Under the pieces are notes generated by a model, which worked only from the letters and a program-made list of their open reading frames with translations, made no database searches and was not told the DNA's origin. From Halomonas meridiana (GTDB lineage: Bacteria; Pseudomonadota; Gammaproteobacteria; Pseudomonadales; Halomonadaceae), in assembly GCF_009846525.1 (NCBI RefSeq), contig NZ_CP024621.1, forward strand, positions 1,302,001 through 1,366,000: a stretch of DNA of 64,000 nt. Reading direction: 5' to 3'. The translations under genes and the position numbers were made by a program. This document shows, piece by piece, positions 22,283-32,124 of the stretch. Position 1 is the stretch's first letter, and each line of letters begins with the position of its first letter.

Positions 22283-22386
22283 TGCTTCCCGGGTCCATAC
22301 CCGCTTGCAACGAAAGACGTATAAAAACGCCTATTTTGCATGGTTGACGAGGGAAATAGAGAGGGATAAAGTTCCTCTATTCCTTG

Positions 22387-22398
22387 ATTGTCGACAAT
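22387..22398. promoter_or_regulatory. candidate operator for the GntR regulator, palindromic copy
   Basis: ATTGTCGACAAT is a perfect 12-bp palindrome 5 nt before the regulator's start codon. FadR-type GntR proteins bind palindromes of this kind, and a TTGTCGACAA core is what I recall for GntR-type propionate regulators. It covers the space where a ribosome site would be, suggesting tight autorepression. Confidence 0.65.
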
Positions 22399-22403
22399 AA
22401 GCC

Positions 22404-23147
22404 ATGACGTTACTTGCTACAACCTCCTCGCCTTCCGATGAAGCCACGTCCGAGCCGGTCTCACCTGAGGTGCGTACGCTCGCAGAGCGCGTGTTTCATC
22501 AGCTGCAAAGCGCCATTGTGCGCGGCGAGCTAGCGCCAGGCAGTAAAATTACCGAGCCAGGGCTATCCAAAACCTACGGTATCTCCCGTGGGCCGCTGCG
22601 TGAAGCCATGCGACGCCTGGAAGCTCACCGCTTGATTGAACGCGTGCCCCACGTAGGCGCGCGGGTGGTCAAACTCTCCATGAAAGAGCTGCTGGAGCTC
22701 TTCGACGTACGCGAAGCCTTAGAGAGCATGGCTGCCCGCTTGGCCGCCGAGCATATGTCACCTGAGGAGATTCAGGGCTTACGCGATGTACTGGCGGTGC
22801 ATGAAAGCCAGGGCGACTTAAAGCGCGGTGAAGCCTATTACCAGCGTGAAGGCGACCTGGATTTCCATTATTGCATTGTTCAAGGCAGCCACAACAAGAT
22901 GCTGATGAACCTGCTTTGCGATGACCTTTACTACCTAGTGCGCCTCTATCGTACCCAGTTTAGCGCCAGCGGTACGCGCCCCCAGCGGGCATTTGTAGAG
23001 CACCACCGTATTGTGGACGCTATTGAAGCCGGTGACGCTGAGCTTGCCGAGCTATTGATGCGCCGCCATGTCAGCGCTTCTCGTGCCAATGTCGCTGACC
23101 GCTATGCCGCCATTCTCGAACAACAATCAACAACATCTGCCGACTAA
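22404..23147 (+). CDS. GntR family regulator (FadR/FCD subfamily) of the methylcitrate operon
   Basis: A 247-residue regulator with an N-terminal winged helix (about residues 25-90; [43 protein letters not shown]) and a C-terminal helical FCD domain with metal/ligand residues in [17 protein letters not shown] and [15 protein letters not shown]. It is the first gene of the prp cluster, 14 nt before prpB, so it is almost certainly the local repressor, with 2-methylcitrate or a related acid as the likely effector. This differs from the sigma-54 activator PrpR of E. coli. No clear Shine-Dalgarno precedes the ATG. Confidence 0.88.
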   Translation: MTLLATTSSPSDEATSEPVSPEVRTLAERVFHQLQSAIVRGELAPGSKITEPGLSKTYGISRGPLREAMRRLEAHRLIERVPHVGARVVKLSMKELLELFDVREALESMAARLAAEHMSPEEIQGLRDVLAVHESQGDLKRGEAYYQREGDLDFHYCIVQGSHNKMLMNLLCDDLYYLVRLYRTQFSASGTRPQRAFVEHHRIVDAIEAGDAELAELLMRRHVSASRANVADRYAAILEQQSTTSAD

Positions 23148-23161
23148 AGGAGCTAACGCCC

Positions 23162-24064
23162 ATGTCTACGACACCATCATCCAAGCTTACCCCTGGGGCA
23201 CGGTTTCGTGCCGCGCTTGAAGCCAATCGCCCGCTGCCGATTTTAGGCACCATCAACGCCTATACGGCCATGATGGCTGAGCGTGTAGGTCATCAAGCCA
23301 TTTATCTTTCGGGTGGTGGTGTGGCGAATGCATCGTTTGGCCTGCCGGATCTAGGTATGACCACCATGAACGACGTAGTGGAAGATGCACACCGCATCTG
23401 TGGCGCCACTGAGTTGCCGCTGCTGGTGGATATCGATACAGGGTGGGGCGGTGCGTTTAATATTGCCCGCACTGTGAAAGAGATGCAGCGGGCAGGCGTG
23501 GCGGCTGTTCACTTGGAAGACCAAGTAGCGCAAAAGCGCTGCGGCCACCGGCCGAACAAAGCCATTGTCTCGCAGCAGGAAATGGTAGACCGCATCAAAG
23601 CCGCCGCCGATGCCAAGCTAGACCCAGATTTTTACCTGATTGCCCGCACCGATGCGTTCCAAAAAGAGGGGCTGGATGCGGCCATCGAGCGGGCGAACGC
23701 CTGCGTGGAAGCAGGTGCCGACGCTATCTTTGCCGAAGCGGTACATACGCTGGATGACTATAATGCGTTCTGCCAGCGAGTAAATGCTCCCATTTTGGCC
23801 AACATTACCGAGTTCGGCGCGACGCCGTTGTTTAGTCAGCAGGAGCTGGGCGAGGTTGGCTGTCGTATGGTGCTCTACCCGCTCTCGGCGTTCCGGGCCA
23901 TGAATGCCGCCGCGTTGAAGGTTTACCAAAGCATCCTAGATAACGGTCATCAACGTGAGGTGGTTGACACCATGCAGACCCGCGATGAACTGTACGACTT
24001 TTTGAATTACCACGACTTTGAGCAAAAGCTTGACGCGCTGTTTGCCGAGCAAAAAGACGCTTAA
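23162..24064 (+). CDS. prpB: 2-methylisocitrate lyase
   Basis: A 300-residue PEP mutase/isocitrate lyase family enzyme splitting 2-methylisocitrate into pyruvate and succinate, the last step of the methylcitrate cycle. Signature stretches are [27 protein letters not shown] (Mg ligands) and the catalytic loop [18 protein letters not shown] site lies just before the ATG. Length and order match gammaproteobacterial PrpB. Confidence 0.96.
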   Translation: MSTTPSSKLTPGARFRAALEANRPLPILGTINAYTAMMAERVGHQAIYLSGGGVANASFGLPDLGMTTMNDVVEDAHRICGATELPLLVDIDTGWGGAFNIARTVKEMQRAGVAAVHLEDQVAQKRCGHRPNKAIVSQQEMVDRIKAAADAKLDPDFYLIARTDAFQKEGLDAAIERANACVEAGADAIFAEAVHTLDDYNAFCQRVNAPILANITEFGATPLFSQQELGEVGCRMVLYPLSAFRAMNAAALKVYQSILDNGHQREVVDTMQTRDELYDFLNYHDFEQKLDALFAEQKDA

Positions 24065-24143
24065 CGAAAGCGAGCTCTTTAGCTAACAGCGCTAATTTAC
24101 TAACAACACTTATAAAATTAATAAGTACGTCAGGAGAGATAAC

Positions 24144-25271
24144 ATGGCTGATAAACCGCTAGCAGGCGCAGGACTTCGGGGGCAGAGCGCAGGCGTGACA
24201 GCTCTATGTACCGTGGGTAAAACCGGTTCCGGTCTGACCTATCGTGGTTTCGATATCAAAGAGCTGGCCGAAAAAGCCAAATTTGAAGAAGTTGCTTACC
24301 TGCTGTTGAAAGGCAAGCTGCCCAACCAAGCGGAGCTTGACCACTACATTACTAAGTTAAAAGGCCTGCGTGGCCTGCCTGATGCGCTGAAAACCGTGCT
24401 GGAGCAGATTCCCAAAGACGCTCACCCGATGGACGTGATGCGTACGGGGGCCTCCATGCTGGGTAACCTGGAAACTGAAGAGAGCTTTGACGAGCAGCAG
24501 GACGTGGCGGATCGCCTGCTAGCGGTGCTGCCCTCTATTATTTGCTACTGGTATCGCTTCAGCCATGACGGCGTGCGTATTGATACCGAAACCGATGATG
24601 CCTCGGTAGGTGGCCACTTCCTACATATGCTACGCGGCGAGCCCGCCTCCGAACTGCATGCCCGGGTGATGAACGTCTCGCTGATTCTGTATGCCGAGCA
24701 CGAGTTCAACGCCTCTACCTTCACTGCCAGAGTGTGCGCGTCGACGCTGTCCGACATGCACTCCTGCGTGACCGGTGCGATTGGCTCACTGCGCGGCCCG
24801 CTGCACGGTGGCGCCAACGAAGCGGCCATGGCGATGATCGAGAACTGGGCATCGCCAGAGGAAGCAGAGCGGGAAATGCTCGGTATGCTGGAGCGTAAAG
24901 AGAAAATCATGGGCTTTGGCCATGCGATCTATCGGGAGTCGGATCCGCGTAATGCCATTATCAAAGAGTGGTCGAAGAAGCTGGCGGATGATGTTGGCGA
25001 CACCGTGCTCTATCCGGTGTCCGTTCGCTGTGAGGAGGTGATGTGGCGTGAGAAGAAACTGTTCTGCAACGCCGATTTCTTCCATGCCAGCGCCTACCAC
25101 TTCATGGATATTCCTACCAAGCTGTTCACGCCGATTTTCGTCATGTCACGGGTGACCGGCTGGGCTGCGCACGTGTTCGAGCAGCGCGCCAATAATCGAA
25201 TTATTCGCCCCAGTGCTGATTACATCGGCCCTGAGAAGAACGAATGGGTACCCATCGAAGCGCGCGACTGA
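24144..25271 (+). CDS. prpC: 2-methylcitrate synthase
   Basis: A 375-residue citrate synthase family enzyme condensing propionyl-CoA with oxaloacetate. The opening AGLRGQSAGVTALCTVGK and LTYRGFDIKELAE are typical of PrpC. Catalytic residues are in GPLHGGANEAAM and MGFGHAIYRESDPRN, with the Asp in the late FFHASAYHFM region; it ends NRIIRPSADYIGPE. An AT-rich 79-nt gap and GGAGAG precede the start. Confidence 0.96.
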   Translation: MADKPLAGAGLRGQSAGVTALCTVGKTGSGLTYRGFDIKELAEKAKFEEVAYLLLKGKLPNQAELDHYITKLKGLRGLPDALKTVLEQIPKDAHPMDVMRTGASMLGNLETEESFDEQQDVADRLLAVLPSIICYWYRFSHDGVRIDTETDDASVGGHFLHMLRGEPASELHARVMNVSLILYAEHEFNASTFTARVCASTLSDMHSCVTGAIGSLRGPLHGGANEAAMAMIENWASPEEAEREMLGMLERKEKIMGFGHAIYRESDPRNAIIKEWSKKLADDVGDTVLYPVSVRCEEVMWREKKLFCNADFFHASAYHFMDIPTKLFTPIFVMSRVTGWAAHVFEQRANNRIIRPSADYIGPEKNEWVPIEARD

Positions 25272-25302
25272 TCGGTTGCGAGGTGACTAAGTGAGAGGCG
25301 TT

Positions 25303-27942
25303 ATGAACACGAATTATCGCAAGCCGCTACCGGGCGTTCTGGTAGAGGGCGAGCCGGTAGAGTTCTTCGATGCACGCCAAGCGGTCGAGGATATCCAGCA
25401 CGGCGCCTATGCCAAACTGCCCTACACTTCGCGTGTATTGGCCGAACAGCTGGTACGTCGCTGTGACCCTGAGCTGCTCACCGATGCTCTAAAACAGCTC
25501 ATTGAGCGCAAGCAGGATTTAGATTTTCCCTGGTACCCGGCACGGGTGGTATGTCACGACATTCTTGGCCAAACCGCGCTGGTAGATTTAGCTGGTCTGC
25601 GTGATGCCATTGCCGACAAAGGCGGTGATCCGGCCAAGGTCAACCCGGTTGTGCCCACTCAGCTTATCGTCGACCACTCGCTGGCCGTCGAACATGCGGG
25701 CTTTGAGAAGGATGCCTTCGAGAAAAACCGCCAAGTAGAGGATCGTCGTAACGACGACCGCTTCCACTTTATTAACTGGACCAAGCTGGCATTTGAAAAC
25801 GTCGATGTGATTCCCCCCGGCAACGGCATCATGCACCAGATCAACCTGGAGAAGATGTCCCCAGTGGTGCAGTGCCGCCCCGATGAGCAGGGTATGCGTA
25901 TCGCCTACCCGGATACCTGCGTGGGCACCGATAGCCATACGCCGATGGTGGATGCATTAGGGGTAATCTCCGTGGGGGTCGGCGGCTTGGAAGCGGAAAG
26001 CGTCATGCTTGGCCGCGCCTCCATGATGCGCCTGCCGGATATTGTCGGGGTCGAGCTTACCGGCAAACTGCAGCCGGGGATTACCGGCACGGATATGGTG
26101 CTGGCGATTACTGAGTTTCTGCGTAAAGAGCGGGTCGTGGGCGCTTACTTGGAGTTTTTCGGGGAAGGGGCCGATGCCTTGACCGTGGGCGACCGCGCCA
26201 CGATTTCCAATATGACGCCGGAGTATGGTGCCACGGCGGCGATGTTCTACATCGATAACCAAACCATTGAGTATCTCAAGCTTACTGGTCGTGAAGATGA
26301 ACAAGTCGCGCTGGTGGAAGCCTACGCTAAGCATACTGGGCTGTGGGCAGATGATCTCAAGAGTGCCTACTATGAGCGAGTGCTAACGTTTGATCTCTCA
26401 AGCGTGGCGCGCACGTTGGCTGGCCCCTCTAATCCCCATGCCCACCTGCCTACGTCCGAGCTGGCAAAGCGGGGTATCGCCATCGACTTGAATAAAGCCC
26501 GGGCCGATGAGCAGGCAGGCAAAATGCCGGATGGCGCGGTGATTATTGCCGCCATCACCAGCTGCACCAATACGTCTAACCCGCGCAATATGGTGGCGGC
26601 GGGGTTGATTGCTCGCAACGCCAACCGGTTAGGGCTGACCCGCAAACCGTGGGTGAAGTCGTCGCTGGCCCCTGGCTCGAAAACCGTCAAGATGTATTTA
26701 GAAGAAGCGCACTTGATGGACGAGTTAGAGAATCTTGGCTTTGGGGTGGTGGCCTACGCCTGTACCACCTGTAACGGGATGTCTGGTGCGCTGGAGCCGC
26801 ACATTCAGCAAGAAATCATTGACCGCGACCTGTACGCCACGGCGGTGCTTTCCGGTAACCGTAACTTCGATGGGCGTATTCACCCCTACGCCAAGCAGGC
26901 GTTTTTGGCCTCACCGCCGCTGGTCGTGGCGTATGCCATTGCGGGTACCATCCGCTTTGATATCGAAAAAGACGTGCTGGGGTATGACACGCAGGGCAAT
27001 CCGGTCACGCTTAAGGACATCTGGCCCGACGATAGTGAAATCGATGCTATCGTGAAGTCGGCGGTGAAGCCCGAGCAGTTCCGCCAAACCTACATCCCGA
27101 TGTTCGATCTGGATAAAAGTGCGCGTACGCAGGTAAGCCCGCTGTATGAATGGCGACCCCAGAGTACCTACATTCGCCGCCCGCCCTACTGGGAAGGCAA
27201 CATGGCGAAAGAGCGTGGGCTGAAGGGCATGCGCCCGCTGGCGATTCTGCCGGACAACATCACCACCGACCACCTCTCGCCTTCCAATGCCATCATGCTC
27301 GATAGCGCGGCGGGGGAGTACCTGCACAAAATGGGCCTGCCGGAGGAGGACTTTAACTCCTACGCCACCCACCGCGGGGATCACCTGACCGCTCAGCGGG
27401 CCACCCTGGCGAATCCGAAACTGTTCAACGAAATGGTCCACGACGAGCAGGGCAAGGTGCTGCAGGGGTCGCTGGCGCGGATCGAGCCGGAGGGCAAGGT
27501 GACCCGCATGTGGGAAGCCATCGAGACCTACATGGCCCGCAAGCAGCCGCTGATCATTATCGCCGGTGCGGATTATGGCCAAGGCTCGTCTCGTGACTGG
27601 GCCGCCAAAGGCGTCGCGCTCGCAGGGGTGGAAGCCATTGTCGCCGAAGGCTTCGAGCGCATCCACCGCACGAACTTGATTGGTATGGGCGTCATGCCCT
27701 TGCAGTTCGAGGAGGGCACCACGCGGAAAACCCTTGAGCTGGACGGCACGGAGGTCTTCGATGTGGAAGGCACGCCCGATCCGCGCGCCATGCTCACGCT
27801 GGTTATCCACCGCACCAGTGGCAGCACCGAGCGCGTGCCGGTGGTTTGCCGATTGGATACGGCTGAAGAAGTGACCATCTATTCAGCCGGTGGCGTACTG
27901 CAGCGGTTTGCTCAGGACTTTTTGGAATCCTCCGTTGCCTAG
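25303..27942 (+). CDS. acnD: Fe/S-dependent 2-methylcitrate dehydratase
   Basis: An 879-residue aconitase A-like enzyme that dehydrates 2-methylcitrate to methylaconitate; it replaces the iron-independent PrpD. Cluster cysteines lie in ITSCTNTSNP and ACTTCNGMSG; other aconitase motifs are DTCVGTDSHTPMVDALG, PDNITTDHLSPSNAI and ADYGQGSSRDWAAKG. The start is set at MNTNYRKPLPG behind GAGAGG, matching the family; an upstream GTG would add four residues. It works with PrpF. Confidence 0.95.
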   Translation: MNTNYRKPLPGVLVEGEPVEFFDARQAVEDIQHGAYAKLPYTSRVLAEQLVRRCDPELLTDALKQLIERKQDLDFPWYPARVVCHDILGQTALVDLAGLRDAIADKGGDPAKVNPVVPTQLIVDHSLAVEHAGFEKDAFEKNRQVEDRRNDDRFHFINWTKLAFENVDVIPPGNGIMHQINLEKMSPVVQCRPDEQGMRIAYPDTCVGTDSHTPMVDALGVISVGVGGLEAESVMLGRASMMRLPDIVGVELTGKLQPGITGTDMVLAITEFLRKERVVGAYLEFFGEGADALTVGDRATISNMTPEYGATAAMFYIDNQTIEYLKLTGREDEQVALVEAYAKHTGLWADDLKSAYYERVLTFDLSSVARTLAGPSNPHAHLPTSELAKRGIAIDLNKARADEQAGKMPDGAVIIAAITSCTNTSNPRNMVAAGLIARNANRLGLTRKPWVKSSLAPGSKTVKMYLEEAHLMDELENLGFGVVAYACTTCNGMSGALEPHIQQEIIDRDLYATAVLSGNRNFDGRIHPYAKQAFLASPPLVVAYAIAGTIRFDIEKDVLGYDTQGNPVTLKDIWPDDSEIDAIVKSAVKPEQFRQTYIPMFDLDKSARTQVSPLYEWRPQSTYIRRPPYWEGNMAKERGLKGMRPLAILPDNITTDHLSPSNAIMLDSAAGEYLHKMGLPEEDFNSYATHRGDHLTAQRATLANPKLFNEMVHDEQGKVLQGSLARIEPEGKVTRMWEAIETYMARKQPLIIIAGADYGQGSSRDWAAKGVALAGVEAIVAEGFERIHRTNLIGMGVMPLQFEEGTTRKTLELDGTEVFDVEGTPDPRAMLTLVIHRTSGSTERVPVVCRLDTAEEVTIYSAGGVLQRFAQDFLESSVA

Positions 27943-27979
27943 TGGCTACCGCGCGATGGTAAGGGTGTGATGGATAACG

Positions 27980-28005
27980 AATAGCCTGGCAGTTGCCAGG
28001 CTATT
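27980..28005 (+). terminator. stem-loop between acnD and prpF
   Basis: AATAGCCTGGC and GCCAGGCTATT form an 11-bp perfect stem with an AGTT loop, followed by GTTT. It sits between two genes that must be co-expressed, so it is more likely a partial terminator or an mRNA-processing/stability element than a full stop. Confidence 0.6.
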
Positions 28006-28021
28006 GTTTAAGAGGTGCGTC

Positions 28022-29200
28022 ATGGCTCATAAAGCACAAATCCGTATTCCCGCCACCTATATGCGGGGCGGTACTAGTAAGGGCGTTTTTTTTACCCTGA
28101 GCGACCTACCCTCCGCCGCTCAGGTGCCGGGTGAGGCGCGGGATAAGCTGCTGCTGCGGGTAATAGGCAGCCCCGACCCTTATGAAAAACAAATTGATGG
28201 CATGGGGGGCGCCACGTCCAGCACCAGCAAAACGGTGATTCTCTCGAAGAGTGAATTGCCCGATCACGATGTGGATTACCTATTCGGCCAAGTCTCCATC
28301 GATAAGCCCTTCGTGGACTGGAGCGGTAACTGCGGCAATCTATCCGCAGCGGTAGGGCCTTACGCTATCGCCAACGGCTTAGTGGACCCTGCCAAGGTGC
28401 CGCAAAACGGCATCGCAGAAGTGCGTATTTGGCAGGTCAATATTCAGAAAACCATTGTTGCCCAAGTGCCTATGACCGATGGTGAGGTACAAGAGACCGG
28501 CGATTTTGAGTTGGATGGCGTCACCTTTCCGGCGGCAGAAATCCCCGTCGCGTTTATGGACCCTGCCGACGGCGAGGGCGCGATTTTCCCCACTGGCAAC
28601 GTGGTCGATGACCTAGAGGTGCCGGGCGTTGGTGTCCTGAAAGCAACGTTGATTAACGCCGGAATCCCAACGGTGTTCGTCAATGCCGAGGCGTTGGGTT
28701 ATACCGGATGTGAGCTTCAAGAAGCGATCAATGGAGATGCCAAGGCGCTGGCAATGTTTGAGACGATTCGCGCCCATGGGGCCGTCCGCATGGGGCTGAT
28801 TAACCATGTGGAAGAGGCCGCCAGCCGTCAGCACACCCCTAAAGTGGCGTTTGTAGGCCCCCCGGCCAGTTATACGGCGTCGAGTGGTAAAGCCGTCCAT
28901 GCGGACGATATTGACCTTGTAGTGCGGGCGCTCTCCATGGGCAAGCTACACCATGCCATGATGGGCACGGCGGCAGTGGCGATTGGCGCAGCAGCGGCGA
29001 TTCAAGGCACGTTGGTGAATATGGCCGCAGGAAGCGTCGAGCGTGACGCGGTGACGTTTGGGCATCCGTCTGGATCACTGCGGGTTGGGGCGAAAGCCAG
29101 TTTGGTCGATGGGCGTTGGCAGATCGATCAGGCGCTGATGAGCCGCAGTGCACGGGTATTGATGGAGGGTGAGGTCCGTATCCCCAGCGATACCATCTGA
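28022..29200 (+). CDS. prpF: 2-methylaconitate cis-trans isomerase
   Basis: A 392-residue DapF-fold isomerase that converts the AcnD product into the 2-methyl-cis-aconitate usable by the next hydration. Motifs include IPATYMRGGTSKGVFF, DGMGGATSSTSKTVIL, DWSGNCGNLSAAVGPYAI with the catalytic Cys, and FGHPSGSLRVG. The start is MAHKAQIRIPATYMRGG after AAGAGGTG; an upstream TTG lies inside the preceding stem-loop and is rejected. The acnD-prpF pair is the standard alternative to prpD. Confidence 0.95.
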   Translation: MAHKAQIRIPATYMRGGTSKGVFFTLSDLPSAAQVPGEARDKLLLRVIGSPDPYEKQIDGMGGATSSTSKTVILSKSELPDHDVDYLFGQVSIDKPFVDWSGNCGNLSAAVGPYAIANGLVDPAKVPQNGIAEVRIWQVNIQKTIVAQVPMTDGEVQETGDFELDGVTFPAAEIPVAFMDPADGEGAIFPTGNVVDDLEVPGVGVLKATLINAGIPTVFVNAEALGYTGCELQEAINGDAKALAMFETIRAHGAVRMGLINHVEEAASRQHTPKVAFVGPPASYTASSGKAVHADDIDLVVRALSMGKLHHAMMGTAAVAIGAAAAIQGTLVNMAAGSVERDAVTFGHPSGSLRVGAKASLVDGRWQIDQALMSRSARVLMEGEVRIPSDTI

Positions 29201-29213
29201 TCGGTGGAGGCAT

Positions 29214-29248
29214 TCTGCCGCCGCTGGCTAGTGCCAAGCGGCGGCAGA
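29214..29248. terminator. stem-loop between prpF and comEA-like gene
   Basis: TCTGCCGCCGCT pairs with AGCGGCGGCAGA (12 bp), extended by GGC/GCC past a one-base bulge, with a TAGT loop. It lies between convergent genes; no T run follows on either strand. Confidence 0.65.
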
Positions 29249-29266
29249 GCACGGCGATGGCTCACG

Positions 29267-29551
29267 TTACTCGTCGAACGTGACCTGATCGCGCATGCGG
29301 TCCACCGTGGCAGGCCCAATGCCATTGACGCGAGTCAGATCATCGGCGTCGGTGAAAGCACCGTTGGTTTCGCGCTCTTCAATGATGGCGGCGGCGCGGC
29401 TGGGGCCGATACCCGGTAGTTCGGTCAACAGCTCTTCATCGGCGCTATTGACGTTAATGGGGGCAACGGTTTGCGCTAACGTGGCACTGGACAAGCCCAG
29501 GCTTAGGCTGATGAGCAGTGCGATAACAAAGCGTTTGACGGTTGTTGGCAT
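29267..29551 (-). CDS. ComEA-like helix-hairpin-helix protein, exported
   Basis: A 94-residue protein with a signal peptide (cleavage near residue 26, LAQ) and one ComEA-type double HhH DNA-binding module: INVNSADEELLTELPGIGPSRAAAIIEER followed by LTRVNGIGPATVDRMRDQV. Periplasmic ComEA binds incoming DNA during natural transformation; stand-alone short forms like this are common in gammaproteobacteria that are not known to be competent. No other competence gene is in the window. Confidence 0.88.
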   Translation of the reverse strand: MPTTVKRFVIALLISLSLGLSSATLAQTVAPINVNSADEELLTELPGIGPSRAAAIIEERETNGAFTDADDLTRVNGIGPATVDRMRDQVTFDE

Positions 29552-29824
29552 GATTCATGTCCCTTTTTTGGTGCTTCGGAGCCAGCCACGTGCTCAACGT
29601 GATGGCGAGTAAACGCGGTCACCTTCATGGTCGCCGCCTTAATGAACTTAATCTTTTCAAAACGTAAGCGCTGTAAGCGATCAACGATAGCATTTGTAAG
29701 TCTTTTGCTACGGGAAGATGGCGAATCGCTTACACAGCTCCCTTAGTGAGACTGGTACACTTAGCGCGTATCACCCGTCAAAGACGTCGTTGTCCACCAG
29801 CGTTCACGAACACGGAGTAAGCGC

Positions 29825-30526
29825 GTGCCCACCGATTCCCCCCTGATTATTGCCTTGGATTACCCTTCACTCGATGCGGCGCTCTGCATGGCCGACCAGC
29901 TCGACCCGGCCCGTTGCCGCGTCAAAGTCGGTAAAGAGCTATTTACCCGGAGTGGCCCAGCCGTGCTGGAAGCGCTTCATGGTCGCGGCTTTGAGGTGTT
30001 TCTGGACCTGAAATTTCATGACATTCCAAACACGGTAGCCAGTGCCGTACAAGCGGCGGCGGAGCAGGGCGTGTGGATGGTGAACGTACACGCTTCGGGT
30101 GGGCGCAAAATGATGGAAGCGGCCGCCAAGCGGCTTGCCGACCATCGGCTCACCACGCATCTGATTGCGGTCACGGTGTTGACCAGTATGCAGTCGGAGG
30201 ACTTGGCAGAGGCCGGCGTTACGGCAAGCCTCGCCGAGCAGGTCATGCGACTGGCCACCCTGACGCAGCAGAGTGGCTTGGATGGAGTGGTCTGTTCGGC
30301 ACAAGAGGCGGCGCACATTCAGGCGCAGTGTGGCAACGCTTTTTTGAAAGTCACCCCTGGCATTCGGCCACGCTTTGCCGCGGCGAACGACCAGCAGCGC
30401 ATCATGACACCCGCTGACGCGATGCAGGCGGGCAGCACTCACTTGGTAGTAGGGCGTCCGGTGACGCAGGCCGAAGACCCCATGGCCGCGCTGGCAGCCA
30501 TCGAGTCAGAGCTTGCCGGCGTGTGA
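29825..30526 (+). CDS. pyrF: orotidine 5'-phosphate decarboxylase
   Basis: A 233-residue (beta/alpha)8 barrel catalysing the last step of UMP synthesis. Catalytic residues are in [33 protein letters not shown] and [13 protein letters not shown] complete the family pattern. The GTG start follows CGGAGT. In E. coli pyrF follows lapB on the same strand; here it faces lapB, and the two stop codons touch with no base between. Confidence 0.96.
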   Translation: MPTDSPLIIALDYPSLDAALCMADQLDPARCRVKVGKELFTRSGPAVLEALHGRGFEVFLDLKFHDIPNTVASAVQAAAEQGVWMVNVHASGGRKMMEAAAKRLADHRLTTHLIAVTVLTSMQSEDLAEAGVTASLAEQVMRLATLTQQSGLDGVVCSAQEAAHIQAQCGNAFLKVTPGIRPRFAAANDQQRIMTPADAMQAGSTHLVVGRPVTQAEDPMAALAAIESELAGV

Positions 30527-31720
30527 TTATTCGCCCTCGACGCCAGTGATCGGTTTGATCGTTCCCCAGCGGCGACAGCTCGGGCATTGCCATGCCAGGC
30601 TGTCGCTGCTGAAACCGCAGCGTCGGCATCGGTGGCGAGGCCTGCCGGTCAGCAGGGCGTGAGTGTGGTGCTTCAGTAGCAACAGTCGCGTATCCGGTGT
30701 GTCTTTACCTGCGAGTCGTTCACTCTCGAGGTAAAGGTCCACTAGGTAATCTAGCCCGCCCAAACTCGGTGCCTCGCCCAGCCATTCACCGGTGCGTTCG
30801 ATGGCACTGTCCACTCCTTCTCGTTGATGCACTAGGGCTCCCAACGCCACGATGACGCTGGTATAGGGGGCTTCCCCTAGCAGTTTGTACAGATGGGTTT
30901 CCAGGCCGGGCAGGTCATCGTTGCGAGTGTAAGCACGCTGCAGCGCGGGCAGCATGGTCGGAATGTGGGCAATGTCCTGCTGTGGAATGTGGTCGAGCCG
31001 CTCGATGGCTTTGGCGTAGTGGCCATTATCCATCTCCAGCTCGGCCAGCATCAGGGTGGCACGCACACAGCGTTCATCCAACTGTAGTGCTTTCTTGAGG
31101 TGTTTACGCGCAAGTGCGCGGCTGGACTGGTCGATCTCTTGCTGCGCAAGTTCGCACAGCCAGTGAGAAGCGGGGCGACGCATGGCCGGTTGCTGTTTCA
31201 TCAGTGGCTGGACGACCTCTAACGCGTCCTGCCACTCTTTTTCCCGTTCGAGGAGGTCGATCAACAGCCGTTTGGCCTCTAGGCGCAGCCCTTCATGATG
31301 GGTGTGTTCCAGCAGAGTGCGCAGTAATCGTTGCGCTCTGTCATGCACGCCTAGGGCGATAAAATCACGTGCGAGTTCGAGCTGAATGGTTTCGTTGGTC
31401 GTAGTCGAGAGGGCGGGGCGGGCGAGCAGGTTCTGATGGATGCTCACGGCTTTGTCCGCTTCACCCCGTGAACGAAACAGTTTACCCAAAGCAATGTGGG
31501 TGTCGACGGTATCGCTGTTGACATCCAATGCATGGATGAAGGTCTTGATGGCTTCGTCGGGCTGCTCGTTCAATAAGTAGTTGAGCCCGACGAAATACTC
31601 CCGAGAGAGGCCTGGAGGGCGAGCGGGGCGCTGAGGGCGGCGGTGGGCGTAGCGTATCCCCAGGCCAAAGCCGATGGCTATGGCTGCCAAGAGAACGCCT
31701 AGCAGCACCGCATCCTGCAT
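30527..31720 (-). CDS. lapB: lipopolysaccharide assembly protein B (TPR and rubredoxin-like)
   Basis: A 397-residue protein with an N-terminal membrane anchor (residues about 3-20), a cytoplasmic TPR array and a C-terminal zinc/iron rubredoxin-type knuckle CRRCGFSSDSLAWQCPSC. LapB (YciM) hands LpxC to FtsH for degradation and so sets lipopolysaccharide output. Its ATG directly abuts the lapA stop (TAAATG), so the two are translated together. The gene ends flush against pyrF. Confidence 0.95.
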   Translation of the reverse strand: MQDAVLLGVLLAAIAIGFGLGIRYAHRRPQRPARPPGLSREYFVGLNYLLNEQPDEAIKTFIHALDVNSDTVDTHIALGKLFRSRGEADKAVSIHQNLLARPALSTTTNETIQLELARDFIALGVHDRAQRLLRTLLEHTHHEGLRLEAKRLLIDLLEREKEWQDALEVVQPLMKQQPAMRRPASHWLCELAQQEIDQSSRALARKHLKKALQLDERCVRATLMLAELEMDNGHYAKAIERLDHIPQQDIAHIPTMLPALQRAYTRNDDLPGLETHLYKLLGEAPYTSVIVALGALVHQREGVDSAIERTGEWLGEAPSLGGLDYLVDLYLESERLAGKDTPDTRLLLLKHHTHALLTGRPRHRCRRCGFSSDSLAWQCPSCRRWGTIKPITGVEGE

Positions 31721-32026
31721 TTACGCCAGTTCCTTAAACCCCTGGGTACGTAAACGATCGAGCTCTTTACGCTGCTGTTTGTTGTGACGCTCGCTGCGAG
31801 CGAGCTGCGCCTTCAGGCGCACGTAAACGCCCAGCATGGCCAACATGCCCACGATGACGCCGACCGCTAACGTGGCCAGCAACCACACGGACAGCGATAC
31901 GGCGGGCAGCTCGGCCCAGATCAGGTTCAAGGGAATCGCCTGCTGGTTATTGACGGCAAACAGAATGCCGACCAGCAGCACTACCAATAAAATAACGGCC
32001 AGAATCAGCCCTTTGATCCAACGCAT
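31721..32026 (-). CDS. lapA: lipopolysaccharide assembly protein A
   Basis: A 101-residue inner-membrane protein with two transmembrane helices (about residues 5-24 and 43-67) and a basic coiled-coil tail (LKAQLARSERHNKQQRKELDRL). FAVNNQQAIPLNLIWAELPAVSLSVW is the conserved DUF1049 stretch. It partners LapB in control of lipopolysaccharide synthesis. Order ihfB-lapA-lapB is as in other gammaproteobacteria. Confidence 0.93.
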   Translation of the reverse strand: MRWIKGLILAVILLVVLLVGILFAVNNQQAIPLNLIWAELPAVSLSVWLLATLAVGVIVGMLAMLGVYVRLKAQLARSERHNKQQRKELDRLRTQGFKELA

Positions 32027-32124
32027 GAGAGTTTCCTAGTCAGTGACGTTCACGATGCTGCTATTGTGTCTGAGTCTGGGCGTGGCGTCATCCCGCAGAA
32101 GGTCGGATAGCGCTATTCGGACGC

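Noticed and set aside
26911-27810. Long minus-strand open frame (299 codons) inside acnD
   Set aside because: It mirrors acnD codons in a G+C-rich genome, has no recognisable domain or ribosome site, and resembles other antisense shadows in the window.
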